A stretch of DNA of 64,000 bases, from assembly GCA_008933995.1 (NCBI GenBank), contig WARS01000007.1, forward strand, positions 2,730,230-2,794,229. The letters are read 5' to 3'. The notes under the pieces are model-generated. The model made no database searches. It was given only the letters and a program-made list of their open reading frames with translations, and had not been told where the DNA came from. Of the stretch, positions 16,395 to 28,163 are shown in pieces (the first letter of the stretch is position 1; the number at the start of each line of letters is the position of its first letter). Source of the DNA: Datnioides undecimradiatus. Lineage: Eukaryota > Chordata > Actinopteri > Lobotiformes > Datnioididae. The position numbers and the translations under genes are program-made.

Positions 16395-19300
16395 CACTTG
16401 GCAGCAGTTTTATGATTGTGGTGTAGATGTAACTAGAGTTTTCTGTGTATGCATTTATTTCTATGAACAACAGGTGTTTGGAATATAGGCTAACTTGCCT
16501 GTGTGTGTATATGTTTGGCTCCCAGCGAGGGCAACTGGGCTCCTCTGCTGCTCTCCCTCATCCATATTCGTGACACGCTGCCAGTCATGTCATTCACTTT
16601 TTGTCATCGTCCCATTCGCTTTTCTTTCCACTGCCTCACTCCTTCTGTCCACCTGCTGTCTAGCTGCCTCTCTCCCTCTGTCTCTGTTTAGCCTCTTCGT
16701 CCATTAACTTTGCTGTCTTTGTCTCCCTGTCTGCTCTCCACCACTTTCTCTCTGCTCAGCTGCTGGTGCACTGCCTTAGGGAGCACGGGCAGGCCTCTGT
16801 TTTAAGCAGCACTTTGAGCTGCTGCGCCACTCGCAAGCGGAGGCAAGCCCCTCTGACACAGGGGCTGACAGATCCCTCTGTACGTCACTTTGCATATTCA
16901 AAGCAGGCTGTCGAACAAACATCGTATTAGCACAAAGTTACACCGCTCAGAGGATTCACAGCAGAGTTGGATGTTACCACGTATCTGAGGTACTGACGAA
17001 ATCATCACACGGCTGTGACACACGGCAAAATGTGCAGTGGGGAATGATACACACAGAAACATGCACACAGACACACACACACACAAAATACACAACATAT
17101 CAGTCTCTTTTGAATATTTTGCATTCTAGGAAACTTCTTCAGAAACTTTTCCTTCATGCTAAACCTGCACAGAGCAGGAGTTTGACATATTCCTTCTCTC
17201 TGTCTCTCTCTCTGTCTCTCTCTCCACCCCTGACTTGCTCTCTGACCCTGTGTCTCTTCACAACAGAGAGAATATTATAGTCGGACCTGAAGTGGGGCAA
17301 GCAGGTTTTGCCGATGACTGTGCCACTGACCTTATCACCGCTACCTCGTGGCAGAAGGCACTACAGAAGGCACTTCACTGCTGGATTGCCCATAACGCTT
17401 CCTCTCTGGCACCTGTCGTCCCACTGTGGCGCTGTGTGAGTCGCAAAAACACCGAACTAGCACACGCACGTGAAAAAACACGGAGATTCAGGAAAATAGC
17501 GGCGATTTGTTTTTCGTGGTTTGGTTTGTTGGACTCGTTGCAGACTCGTTGCAACATAAAAGCTCTTCCACGCAGCACCTAGCGCAGTGTGAAAATCAGT
17601 TTGTAGAGAAGGTGCTTCAGAGTGAACGACGGGTCTTTTAATTCGGCCTTGGGCGTTTTTATCTGCATGGGATTAGGTAGAAAAACCTGCACGACTTTGA
17701 TAAACATCATGCCATATCTTTGAAAAATCAAAGTCATGTACAGCCTCAATCTCAGAATCTTCCCTGGTCTTCTTATCTAAAACACACAATTAAGCATACA
17801 TATGTGACGTACAGCAGCAGTGCTCTGCATCCAGAACGGAGAAATATGTATGAGTAAAGATTAAATGCATGATATTTCCAGTGTAAGCTTGATTAGTTAT
17901 CTGGATGCACATACATGTGCCTTTAAAGATCTAGAGGTGGATGCAAGAATAACAGCAGACGTGTATGATTAAACCTTAGAAAGCAAGAAGGAGGAAGAGA
18001 CGGCTGAGGTGGAAGAAGACAGTAGGGAGGAGAGTGATTAGTGGGTGTAGACAGGAGAAAAAAAAGGTGGAGGGCAAGAGAAGATGCAAGGAGAGGAGAG
18101 GGAGATGTAGAAATCCGGTGAGAACAGGCAGCACGGGGGCCTTTCAGAGCACATGTTCTCAAAGAAACGTATAGGTGGCTGAAGGCAATGTGTTAAAAGC
18201 TCAAGGCTGATGATTGCTTGGTTGTTAGTGCTAATGGTCAGTGCTCAAGAGGCAGCGTGTGTAAAAGTACAAACGGGTCTTGGGTTACTATAGCGACAGG
18301 GCTATTACAGACTGACATTTCACCATCGCCTTTTCTGGGGGTTTTTTTTCGAGTGGGCGGTTTACGCTTAAAAGTTCCAGCCGCATTGTGCTCGAACCAA
18401 CTTTTCCCTGCTCACACGCTGTATGCTAATCTCTGAGCTGATACAGATGAAGCCCGGTGCAGCCAGGCAGGATGGCAGAGATGCGTAACAAGATGCAACG
18501 CGTCGGGAAAAAGAGGAATTCATGAATGAGGATCTGCTCGTGTGTGGGGGTTTTTTTTTGTCTTCGCCTCGTACGTCGGAGAGGAAATCATGACCTTGCT
18601 GAGCTTGCTTGTTCTTAAACTCTTTTTGCTTCATCACTTTCCAAATAGGCCGTGTTGACGTTTGCAGCTTTTTAGTCTCAGATTTAACGTTATGCAGCTG
18701 AACTCGGCTGTTCCCGTGATCAACATGTAGGGCTTTGGACCATAGAGTTTGTAAAGAGAAAGCCCCCCGGGCTTCTTTGAAATGGACTGTATATTCTACA
18801 GTAGGTCATACTTAAAGACATCATGCAAATTGTCAGCTTCCTGTGAGCAGTGTGCCGTCTGCCTTTAGATTTAGCGTGTAATATATGCAGCATGCTGCAG
18901 GCCATTTTGACAGACAGGCCAGCTGTGGAAGGCTCAGGGGGAAATTCAGTGTTTTCACAAGATATATCTTCTTTTTGGAGCTTCGGTCAGCTTTTCTTTT
19001 GTTTATTCTAACATTTTGGCTCATTTTAAGATTTTTCTGAGGAGGACATGTAACAGGACTTATCAGAACATCCCAAATCCCCAGTTTCACCATAAAAATG
19101 AAAACAAAGGTAAATATTAAAACTGTCTGCTGTAAACAACAGGAAGTCTTTGCAGCGCTTCCTCCAGGATCAGCCTTATGTTTGCCGACTTAGCGTTGTT
19201 GTGAGTATGCTGTTTTTCATTGTAATAACTGACTGTAATGAACCATTTTAGATCACAGGAATAGGCTGAGGGTTGTTTACAGCCTGTCTGATGTTCTGCC

Positions 19301-20218
19301 TGCTCGTCTTACGTGGCCTAATCCTGAGGTGAGTCCAGTGATGCTGTCCTGTCTCCGGATCTTAACAATCAAGCTGACGACCGATACTATGTTAATGAGT
19401 GCGTGACGATTCACAGACACAGTAACAGTGAAGCTGCTGTGAGATGATGACACACAGAGGAACAGCAGCAGGAGAACAGCTGCTCAGCCTCTTCCTGTTC
19501 TCCTCCCTCACCTCCACTCTACTCTTCGGAATGAGCTTCAGGCTCTTTGCAATCACTCACTGGGATGAGGGCAGCTGACCAGCCGCCCGTGCATGTGGTG
19601 CCCACGCCTGGACGCGCGTGCGCCGGCGCTGTCCGTGTCTGCGTGGGAACCCATCTGTGCGCGAGCGTGATGTGTGAGCGTGTCAGGGTGTAGCTGCGAG
19701 GGGGAGAGCAGAGCGTGGTGCCGAGGGGGAGGGGAGGAGGGACGGGTGGAGGAAGGGAGGAGCGGGTGGTGACTGTTTAACATGATCATCGAGCAGCCAT
19801 GTTCCCCTCCCCCAGTCTCCATCCATCCACACCACCTCTCCTCTTTATCTCGACCACGGTGGATCTATCATGATTCCCCCTCCCAGCAGTGCATTTTAAA
19901 GGTAATTAAGCGGATATGTGAGTACACTTTAAATGCCCAGGAAAATAGGAGTGGATATGCTGCCTCAGTAATTGCATTCACTCTTGACTATTCTGCCAGG
20001 GTTTAAACCTTCCCTCCTCCTCCTCCTCCTGCTGCTCTTCTCCTTCCCTCTCTCCCTGTTTTATATCAGTTCTTCTCTCTACACCTTTCTTCATCTTTTT
20101 TCATCACCCATCTCTCTTTGAAATTTGCTTTTCCATCCCACTCATCTGGTTGTCCTTCAACTCCCTCTCTCTCTCCTCCTCCTCATCTCTCTCCTCCTTT
20201 AATGACTGAGAGGCTGAT

Positions 20219-20220
<2 letters not shown>

Positions 20221-20250
<30 letters not shown>
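20221..20250 (+). repeat. (AGC/CAG)n trinucleotide repeat, 10 units
   Basis: Uninterrupted CAG-type array. In one frame it reads as polyglutamine, but that frame has no support as a gene. Confidence 0.95.
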
Positions 20251-20252
<2 letters not shown>

Positions 20253-20311
20253 GCAGACGAGAAACACACAGTCACTCATAGTCACGCTCCGAGGTGGACT
20301 TGAGAGAGGGA

Positions 20312-20340
<29 letters not shown>
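20312..20340 (+). repeat. (GT)n(CG)n microsatellite
   Basis: Alternating purine-pyrimidine array, GT units passing into CGCGCG. Confidence 0.9.
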
Positions 20341-20345
<5 letters not shown>

Positions 20346-21758
20346 TTGTGTGCAAGCAGGAGTATGACTGATCTCCCAGGGGGCCAAGGTTGTTGCAAGG
20401 GTCACCGAGGAAGTCGCCATGGGAACACAAGCCCCGCCTTGTCTTTTTCATTGTTGTAGGCCCTTTAAAAGCACAGTGCGACTGAGCGTTGGCGTGCGTG
20501 TTTATGTTCTTTTCAGTTCACAACAAGGATTTCATCAGGCCTGGCTTTAGGCCACTGTGATGCTGGAACTAAGGCACGACTGCCATTACTTGATAAATTA
20601 CATGCACACCGACATGAGAGCTGAATTCATTCATACATCAGAGGACTCCCAGGTATCAATCTGAGTAATTGTGCAACCTTCGGCTCCCTCTGCCCCCCGG
20701 GGAAATCAAAGGAAAAACCTATTTATGTATCTTACTAAAGTGTTGATGGGATAATGAATATTCCACCCAATGATATTCACTCATATGACGTTTTTGTTGA
20801 TGCTGGATGATGGATGAGCGTGTAGAGATACGGTGGCCCGCGAAAGGCACGGCCGATGGTTCACTATGGTTTTCATGCCTTCAGTAACCCAGTGTGGAAG
20901 CAACTCCCGCACATCTCTGCATCTCCGCTCAGTTATTCGGTTTCTCACCCATCTGACTGCGGTGGGGGTTTCATTTCAAAGTTTTCCGCGCGCGAGGAAG
21001 AGGCGAGGCGTTTGGGGCGATTAGCTCAGGTAAATCCAAATCATACCCACTGATACACAAGCTCAGCAGAGAGTATGGGTCATTATATTTGGACTGAAGC
21101 AGCGTTGCATCACGACTTCTCTGAAAAGTTGTTTTCCAATCCGGGCAGAATGAAATAGAGCTCTGAATGAAAGACTCTTAAGGTCCATCGCTGCAATTTT
21201 ACACCAAAATATCTGTGTTGCATAAAAGAAAAGTTATATTACAACTATTCCCAGTCACCCTAATGACACATAACTGGCAGTGGTTGTATTTTTAATGTGG
21301 CTCGGGCAAATTCCTTTTTTCTCAACCTAATTGACTGCACCCCTGTGCTGTTTTTAGCAAATATTATGCAAATACTGAGGCAGCAATTTAATCCTCCCCG
21401 CCACACTGGTGGGACCACATTTTAGCTGGTTAGTTATTAGTTGATCCGCCACAGTGTTTCCAGCCCTCGGTGGGTGGTGGGTTGCATCTTGTGTGTTCCC
21501 TTGCCTAAAATATTTTGTCATTTTAACCGCACTCACTGGAACGCGCCTCGTGCTGCACGGCCTTAATGCTGCTTGAGATGCATTTCCAACCCAGCCTAAA
21601 AATATCTGAAGCCAACAGTTTGGATGTGACCATGGCTAACAGTTGGTGACAGTAGCTGTGGCTCACAAGCCATGCTGTTTTGTCAGCATGTGGAAAGCCG
21701 GCCAGCCAGCAAGTCTGTCATACAAAGCACCTCTCTGAACCTCTCCCTCCTCTGCTGC

Positions 21759-21785
21759 TCTCTCTCTCTCTCTCTCTCTCTCTCT
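21759..21785 (+). repeat. (CT)n microsatellite
   Basis: Pure CT array of about 13 units. Confidence 0.9.
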
Positions 21786-22025
21786 ACCCGCTGCCCCTGC
21801 GCCTGTTTGTGCGTCCATATCTGTTCTTTCCAACAACTGTGTCTTCATTCAAGCTTATTGAAACACACACTGCTGCATGTACGTTGGGGCGCCATGAATT
21901 ATGAATGCTGTGGGTGAAATGAGGAGAAGAAAAGAAGATTCCTCTCATCCTGCTGTTAGAAAAAAAGAAAAGTGTGGTTCTGTCCATGGTGCTGAAATGA
22001 GAAACTCAAGAATCTATCTATCCAG

Positions 22026-22055
<30 letters not shown>
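22026..22055 (+). repeat. (TGTC)n microsatellite
   Basis: About seven TGTC units, just left of the inferred fam163b non-coding exon. Confidence 0.9.
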
Positions 22056-22056
<1 letters not shown>

Positions 22057-22098
22057 ACACAGAAGTGTGTAAACCCTCTGTAGGATCATGGATCTTAC

Positions 22099-22190
22099 CT
22101 GCAGAGATAAGAGGAATTCACCGGGTCACATCTAGGGTAGTGGTGGCTCCCTGGAGCTCAGGTCCCGACCTCTTGCTGGTTGTAGTTCGT
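22099..22190 (-). other. fam163b: Inferred non-coding 5' exon of fam163b
   Basis: On the minus strand a strong donor CTGCAG|GTAAGATCC ends an exon at 22099. An acceptor-like TTCATTCTTCAG lies near 22190, so the segment could be an internal non-coding exon; alternatively it is the 3' part of a first exon reaching into the CpG-rich block to its right. fam163b needs an upstream exon because of the acceptor found just before its ATG, and no other gene start lies nearby. This is inference from splice signals only. Confidence 0.35.
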
Positions 22191-22379
22191 GTCACTGAAG
22201 AATGAAACCAAAAACAGGTCCCAGCGTGGGTAAAGTAATGAGCAAATCAGGAGCTCGACCCGATGGGGGACAATCTGGCAGATGCGTCCTTTGCAAAATG
22301 TGTATTATTATTATTACTACTCTGCTCTTCTGGACTACTTTTCCCGAAACATTCTTGTCATCCGCATGCAAAACATTTC

Positions 22380-23060
22380 CTGTCCAATCCCAGACTCGCA
22401 GAGAGACCAAAGAAAAACCCTCCAGAGACGCGAAAAACCTCTGGAAAGACGCGTTTGGAGCAGGCAGACAGCCCCACACGCACACATGCACGCACACAGT
22501 TCCATCCACCGCTCGTCTGGAGTTGTTTGAACAGTAGAGGCTGGTTCACCAGCGGCTGTCCGCAAAATAAAACACTCCTACGCAAACCTCATCATCAGCA
22601 GCCTCGGCAGCGTGCGTGTTGGAGGAGGAGACGGGATGGCAGAAAATCTCGACGTCTCCATTTCAGCGACCAGTTTCGCACCGTCCGAGGAGGTCGAGGT
22701 CAGATATTTGTTTGCAGCGCTGCTCCGGGTTCCAGGGCCAGTCGATGCGGGGCTTATTGTTGCACGCTCCTGTTTTCCAACCTCGCTCTCTATCTATTTA
22801 CCTATCTCCTCCCTCCCTCCAGTGTGTTTCTCTCTTTGAATCCCATGCCTGGCGAGAAGCAAGCTGGCCAGTCTGCGTGGCTGCAAAGTGTCCGTAGTAT
22901 ATTTGCTGCACGGCTGGTGGATTTCCGTGTATTTGCTGATTCCTGCAGAGCGACGTCCGGCTGCTGCGCGGAGACGAGTGAAAATGCGCTTTAAATTCAG
23001 AGGCGGCTCTTAGCGCCTGCAGACCCAGTGAGCGTACGCAGCCTGGAGTGTGCAGCCTGA
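22380..23060. promoter_or_regulatory. CpG-rich block, candidate fam163b promoter
   Basis: CG dinucleotides are visibly frequent here (around GACGCG, TCGACGTC, CGACCAG, CGTCCGAGG), in contrast to the AT-richer, CpG-poor sequence on both sides. Long overlapping open frames on both strands are a by-product of this composition. The position directly upstream, on the minus strand, of the inferred 22.1 kb exon suggests a promoter of fam163b. Confidence 0.4.
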
Positions 23061-26000
23061 GAGATGGCGCTTTAGTCACAGGCTCAGATCGGCTATGGGT
23101 GCTGGAGAGAGGCGACAAGGGAGAGAGAGGGAGGGTGGGGGGTGGGTGGGGGGACACGATGCTGGATGAGGTCCCCGTGTGACTTCCAAGCAGAAGTGTG
23201 GGAGCTGTGATGCGAGGATGCAGAGTTGCAAAGAAGAAATGTGACAAGAAAATGTCATTGCGTTAAAGAAAAAAAGCATTTCTGAGGCGCTTGAAGCTGT
23301 GCAGACTCGCACAAACACACCCGCAAATGCGCGTGGAACGAGCTGAAAAGTGTTCATCTGCGGAAATAAGGCGCAAAGTGCATGAGCCGTGGCATGGAGG
23401 GGGCAGGGAGAGGAACCCGACGAGTCAGAAAAAACGCTGCAACCATCGCAAAAGCCGGCTGGAGCCTTAAAGCTGAGAGTCAACCTTCACCATGTCCTCT
23501 GATCACACTGGAAACCAGAAGCTGCTGCAGCATTCAGAGGAGATTCATTAGGCGTCCCACTTACAGTCACAGCAGTTAATCACCCAAGGTATATGCACAT
23601 GTGGCAGCCAGCTCTATAAAGATGATTAAGAAATTACACCTGTCCCCTGCCCAAGGTTCAGCCAAGGTGGAAAAACAAACTTGCCGTCTGTCTGGAACAA
23701 AACGTTCATTAAGTTCCATTAGGATGACGGACACAACTGTCCCTGAGAGGATCATGTTTCTCTCTGTCTCCCTCTCTCTCTCTGTCTCTTGTCCTCCCAC
23801 TCTGTCTCTGTGGCTCTAACTCTGACTGCAGGACATACCAGGAAGCCATCCGTGGATGTTGACGGCTGCTTCCTACTTGTTGCCCTCTGTCATGTGCTCC
23901 CATGTGTTTGTGCCACAGTGTCTCTCTGCTGTCAGCCTCTGTTTCCCCACTTTGCTTCCTCCTTCCCCCCCCACCCCACTCTCCTTTCCTTTCCTCTCCC
24001 AAACTCTTCACTCATCGTCACCCCTACAACGGCCCGCTTCTCCCATTCAGATCAGACAAGGGGGCAGTTCCAGGCAGTGTCAAGAGTAGCAGTGTGAGTT
24101 TTTATTGCATTCATTATTCAAACTCACAGAAGTGGAGATTAGTGCACTTTGAGTAGTGCGCGGCGTTGAAATATTTATATTAGGAGAGAATGAGATGGTT
24201 GGATTGGTCATGTTGAGGTGAATTCTCCTTATCTACCCCCCCCCCCCTTTCTGTGTGTGTTTGTGTGCGCAGGGTGGGTTGAAGAGTGTCAGAGTGGCTA
24301 AGAGGCAGCTCAGCTCACATCCACAGCTTTTATTCTTTTTTTGTTGTTGTTGTTGTTCGGAATAAGATAAGATCCAGGAGCAGAACTGAAACCAAAAATC
24401 CAAGCACAATGTTTTTGCCAAAGCTGGGTCACCAAACAGGCTAACTGCCGCAGGGGCACCGGACCCACAGGGGTCGGCGGTGGCCCAGCTTCACTGTATG
24501 TTAGCAGAGTTAAAGCATTTACCATCAACATGTAATTACCACTAAAGGTCAATGGTTACTGGCTTGCTTTAGCAAAGCATACACTTTTCCTCCTCTTATT
24601 CACACTGCTGCACTGTGTGTTTAAATATATATATTTATGCTCTAGAGCTCAGCTATATGGATGAAATCCAAAATCATGACACTTCATGATCAAATGTCTC
24701 AAAAATACCTCAACACTGGTATTGGAACAGTTTGCAGAGCTGACTGTTCTTCCACAAAATATATTCAAATCTAGCTTTTCCATAAATAATCACCAGTAAT
24801 GTGGATATAACAGCTAAGTGGATGAAGGAAACTAAGATCCTAAGTGAAGGTGTGTTGCTGTGATGCTGCAGTGTATTAAGGTGTGTTGCTGTGATACTGT
24901 TTTGTCTCACTTCTGTGCAACTAAATTAACAATATGCAACATTTTTCAAACTGATATAAATTCAGCCCTACATTGAAGATCATGTTGCCCATGTTGCAGG
25001 ACTGTAAGTTAGCATTGCTTTATATTCTATACTATAATATAATGCAGTGCAAAGCTGCACAGGGTAACAGATAACAGTTATACTCTCATTAAAACATAAA
25101 ATTATGGTCATAAGCTGTGGATCATTTGTCACATACATTCCTTATTCATTTGGCTGTGTGTGTGTGTGTGTCCATGCATGAGCTTCTTCCAAACTAAAAG
25201 CAAAGCATGATGGGAAAGTTTTGGGGGCAGTATCTGGATTGTTCTAGGCAGGATAATGTCAGATAGGCCCCGAGGCTTTTTGCATAAACACACACAGACA
25301 CGATCCCACAAAGGAGCATCACTCTCTCCCTAAATCTGCTCTCACCCATCCATCCCCCGTTCTGTCTCCCTCTTTCTCTGCCGTTCCCTGCGGACCACGG
25401 CCGACTTTGCGGCGTCTTGTCTCGTTTATGTTTGCTGACACATCGGTAGCTGCAGCAAGAAGATAAGTGTGCATGTAAGAGAAATGAGAAGGCAGGAAGG
25501 GAGCGGGAGATCAGCAGTAATACAGAGCATTGTGACAGCGGAGAGATTGACTTTTAAAGAGGTAGAAGTGTGATGGCGTAAGAGATGAAAAGACAAAAAT
25601 AAGAAGAAACAAAAAACAGACCAATAGAGAAAGAGACGATAATTCAGTCTCACGTGAAGGCCAGAGACGCTGGGAGGACACACACGTCTCTGCTGGTGCC
25701 TCAGGGACTAACCGAGTTTATTACATTAACCAACACGACACCAGTCTGAGTCTCTCTGCTCTGCTCTCTCTCTCTGTTTTGTGCTCAGATACAAACCTTT
25801 CCATTTATGAGCCACTTCCAGAAAAAGGAGTCAGTCCTTTGACGTCATGTGCAAAATTGAATCCAACACATGCAGAATTTGCACTCACCCTGCAGCACAT
25901 CTGATGATGAGCTTTCCCTTCGAATGTATCGAATCGTCCCTTTACAGCAGGACATGAAAAGGGATGTGATGAACTCACGCACAACTGAGGCTGTATTCCC

Positions 26001-27200
26001 AGCAAACTGTACCTCCACCCTCCCATCCTGTACTTATCCCTATCTTCACTTGGACGGAGTCAGAAGTATGCTTTGTTGTACCTGTAACCACACCCGGCGG
26101 TGATGTCAGAGCACCCTGGAGAACACCTGTACATGTGTGCAGCATGGTCGGAAGACTGAAGCACCGGAGGTCAGCAAACATTTTCACGAGGTTAAGTCAC
26201 TTTCCCAGAGTAATTACACACAAACAACATGTTTTGAGTTGTTGACCCATAATGCTTTCATATATGAATCATCAATCAATGAATCAATTTGTGAATGCGC
26301 TTATGTTGGGGGTTAGCACTGATTAGCATAAGGTGAAGGAAGTGAAATGGCTCTGTTCCATTCAAGAGTCCCAGGAAGTCCTGCCAGTATGAGACGGTGG
26401 GCCAGCATGCACACTGCCTGGAGCCTGATACTGAGGCCGCTGAATGGAACTCAGTAGTAAATCCACCCGTTTATGTTTCCTATCATCTGTGAAGTAGGCC
26501 AATTAGCACATTGTCTGCCGCCCCTGACTTATACATGTACACTAATAGTAGCAGTAAGTGAGCAAATATTGTTAACGTCTCCAGTGGGGACTCATTGTGT
26601 CACACTGCGTATGCTTGCAACCCATGTGGTGGCGATGCACATAGAATTATTTCATGTAAACCTTAAATATTCATATGCTTTCTGTCTCTCTGCCCCTTTA
26701 AAGGGATGCACGTGTTTTAATAAAACCTGTACCTTGCTCTCTTTCAATATTTTGTCTCTCTGACTTTCTATAGTGTCACACTGCCTGTTTGTAATCTTTT
26801 TATATTGTATTGATTCTCAAATGTGTGTTGAAGGCAGGGACAGGCTGCTGAGCAGTGTGTCACTTCTCTTTAAACTCATTAAAACCCTGAATGTGTCCCT
26901 GCTGCTTTTGAAACCTATAATTGACAGTTTGATTAGGTCTTCTGCAGCCTCAGGCTGTGGCTTAAGGAAAGGGTCTAATGCATTAATGCCTTGTTTACGC
27001 CTCCACCAGTGCTTCCTGCCCTCCAAATCCACTTGGAATCAAATACCCAACGAGACAGGTGAGAGGTATGGTGTGTTGAACACTTCTTGTCAGGAAATGT
27101 ACAAGAAAATATATGATACATGCTGATCAAAGTAAAAAAGGGACAAAGATGGAGCGAACAATAAAGTTTAGTTAGTCTAAGCCGATTGTCGTTGATAATG
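23061..27200. other. Non-coding intergenic sequence between fam163b and dbh
   Basis: I see no gene. It contains a C run at 24237-24247, a (TTG)n run near 24.34 kb, a 31-bp-period duplication at 24847-24899 and scattered short GT arrays. The divergent promoters of fam163b and dbh would both draw on this interval if the distal fam163b promoter is real. Confidence 0.5.
24847..24899 (+). repeat. Short tandem duplication, period 31 bp
   Basis: Two 22-bp copies beginning AAGGTGTGTTGCTGTGAT differ at one position and start 31 bp apart. Confidence 0.8.
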
Positions 27201-27794
27201 TCCATGGTTGAATTTGGATCAATTAGGGTCTGGCAGATGTGCAGAATCATGGTTGACCCCAGGGCTTAAAGGATACAATCCAATTTTCCCCAACAAATGT
27301 AATACCATTAGGCTGGATAAAAACAGACAACTCACAAGGGAGGAGTCTCTTAAAAACCAGGGAGGGGGATGAGAGAGAGCAGTTGCTCAAAGGAACGAGA
27401 CAATACCCACAAGCAGAAGAACCTCAAGACTGGAAAGTTAGAGACACTGAAAAGAAAGTCTGACTGTTCAGAAAATGAGGGCCTGAGAGGATAGAAAACA
27501 TGGAAAGAAACGAATAAACACCCTCACCTGACCACAGAGAGGGAGATACTGAGTCTACTGTGGCCAGAAAGCAGAGCGCAGCTGACAAAGCAGAAGAAAG
27601 CAGCAAGTGTTTGAGTTCAGAGAGTCGGGGCTCTTACAGCATCATTACAACGGCGCCGGAGAACAAAACTTTCCTTGCAACTTCCAGAATCGAACTCCAA
27701 AGCAGCTCCGCCTGGAGAGACCGAGGCAGTCTGAGAGACGAAGCTATAACTCCTTCCGCTGCGCTGACGCTGATTGGCATCCATCGCCGCGGCA
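27200..27794 (+). promoter_or_regulatory. dbh: dbh 5' flank, promoter and 5'UTR candidate
   Basis: Lies directly upstream of the dbh start codon. Two weak TATA-like sites are visible: GATAAAAA at about 27316 and TATAAC at about 27745. An inverted CCAAT (ATTGG) sits about 20 bp before the ATG, and an ATTA-core homeodomain-type site lies near 27220. Mammalian DBH is controlled by PHOX2 homeodomain factors and a cAMP-response element; I see no consensus TGACGTCA here. The transcription start cannot be placed from sequence alone. Confidence 0.3.
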
Positions 27795-28163
27795 ATGAGG
27801 ATCTTCAGTAAGAACCTTCGCCTTCAGGACGTCACCATCATGTACTTCACCGCCCTGGCTGCCCTAATGGTCATCCTGGTGGCTTCGTATCAGGCGCCCA
27901 CCAATGCGGTCGAAGTGTCCAACCTTAAACCGGACCTGTCCAACCCTCTCCCACCTCTCCCCATGCCTTTCCGCGTGCCCCTGGACCCACGCGGGGAGCT
28001 CCAGCTGGCCTGGAACATCAGCTACGCCCAGCAGGAGGTTTACATGGAGCTGAGGGTGGCTGAGCTCAAACACGGCGTGATCCTGGGGATGTCTGACCGC
28101 GGAGATCTGACCAACGCTGACCTGGTGGTGCTGTGGAGCTCAGGAACCAAAAGCTACTTTGGG
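27795..28163 (+). CDS. dbh: dbh exon 1 (coding part)
   Basis: Residues 1-123: short cytosolic tail, signal-anchor helix (TIMYFTALAALMVILVA) and the first half of the DOMON domain with LAWNISYAQQEVYMELRV and MSDRGDLTNADLVVLW. The ATG at 27795 is chosen because the helix follows at the right distance; the upstream in-frame sequence has no ATG. Donor GTAAGC, phase 0. Confidence 0.95.

Larger units (their letters stand above)
4603..22098. other. Long non-coding stretch, probable 5' intron of fam163b
   Basis: No reading frame here resembles a known protein and no convincing exon pair was found. The stretch holds microsatellites, a MITE at 11.12-11.61 kb, another repeat near 8.2 kb and a poly(T) run at 12.27 kb. 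Calling it intron rather than intergenic rests on the donor-like site at 22.1 kb and on the need for an upstream non-coding exon of fam163b. Confidence 0.45.

Noticed and set aside
20118-20303. Polyglutamine-containing frame
   Set aside because: The Gln run is just the CAG microsatellite; the flanks are simple CT-rich sequence.
22263-22994. A 243-codon plus-strand open frame
   Set aside because: It lies in a CpG-rich block where stops are rare in all frames, overlaps equally long frames on the other strand, and has no domain or conserved motif. It is best explained by base composition.
27774-27794. Earlier in-frame TTG start for dbh
   Set aside because: Nuclear genes seldom start at TTG; the ATG at 27795 gives the expected short cytosolic tail before the signal anchor.
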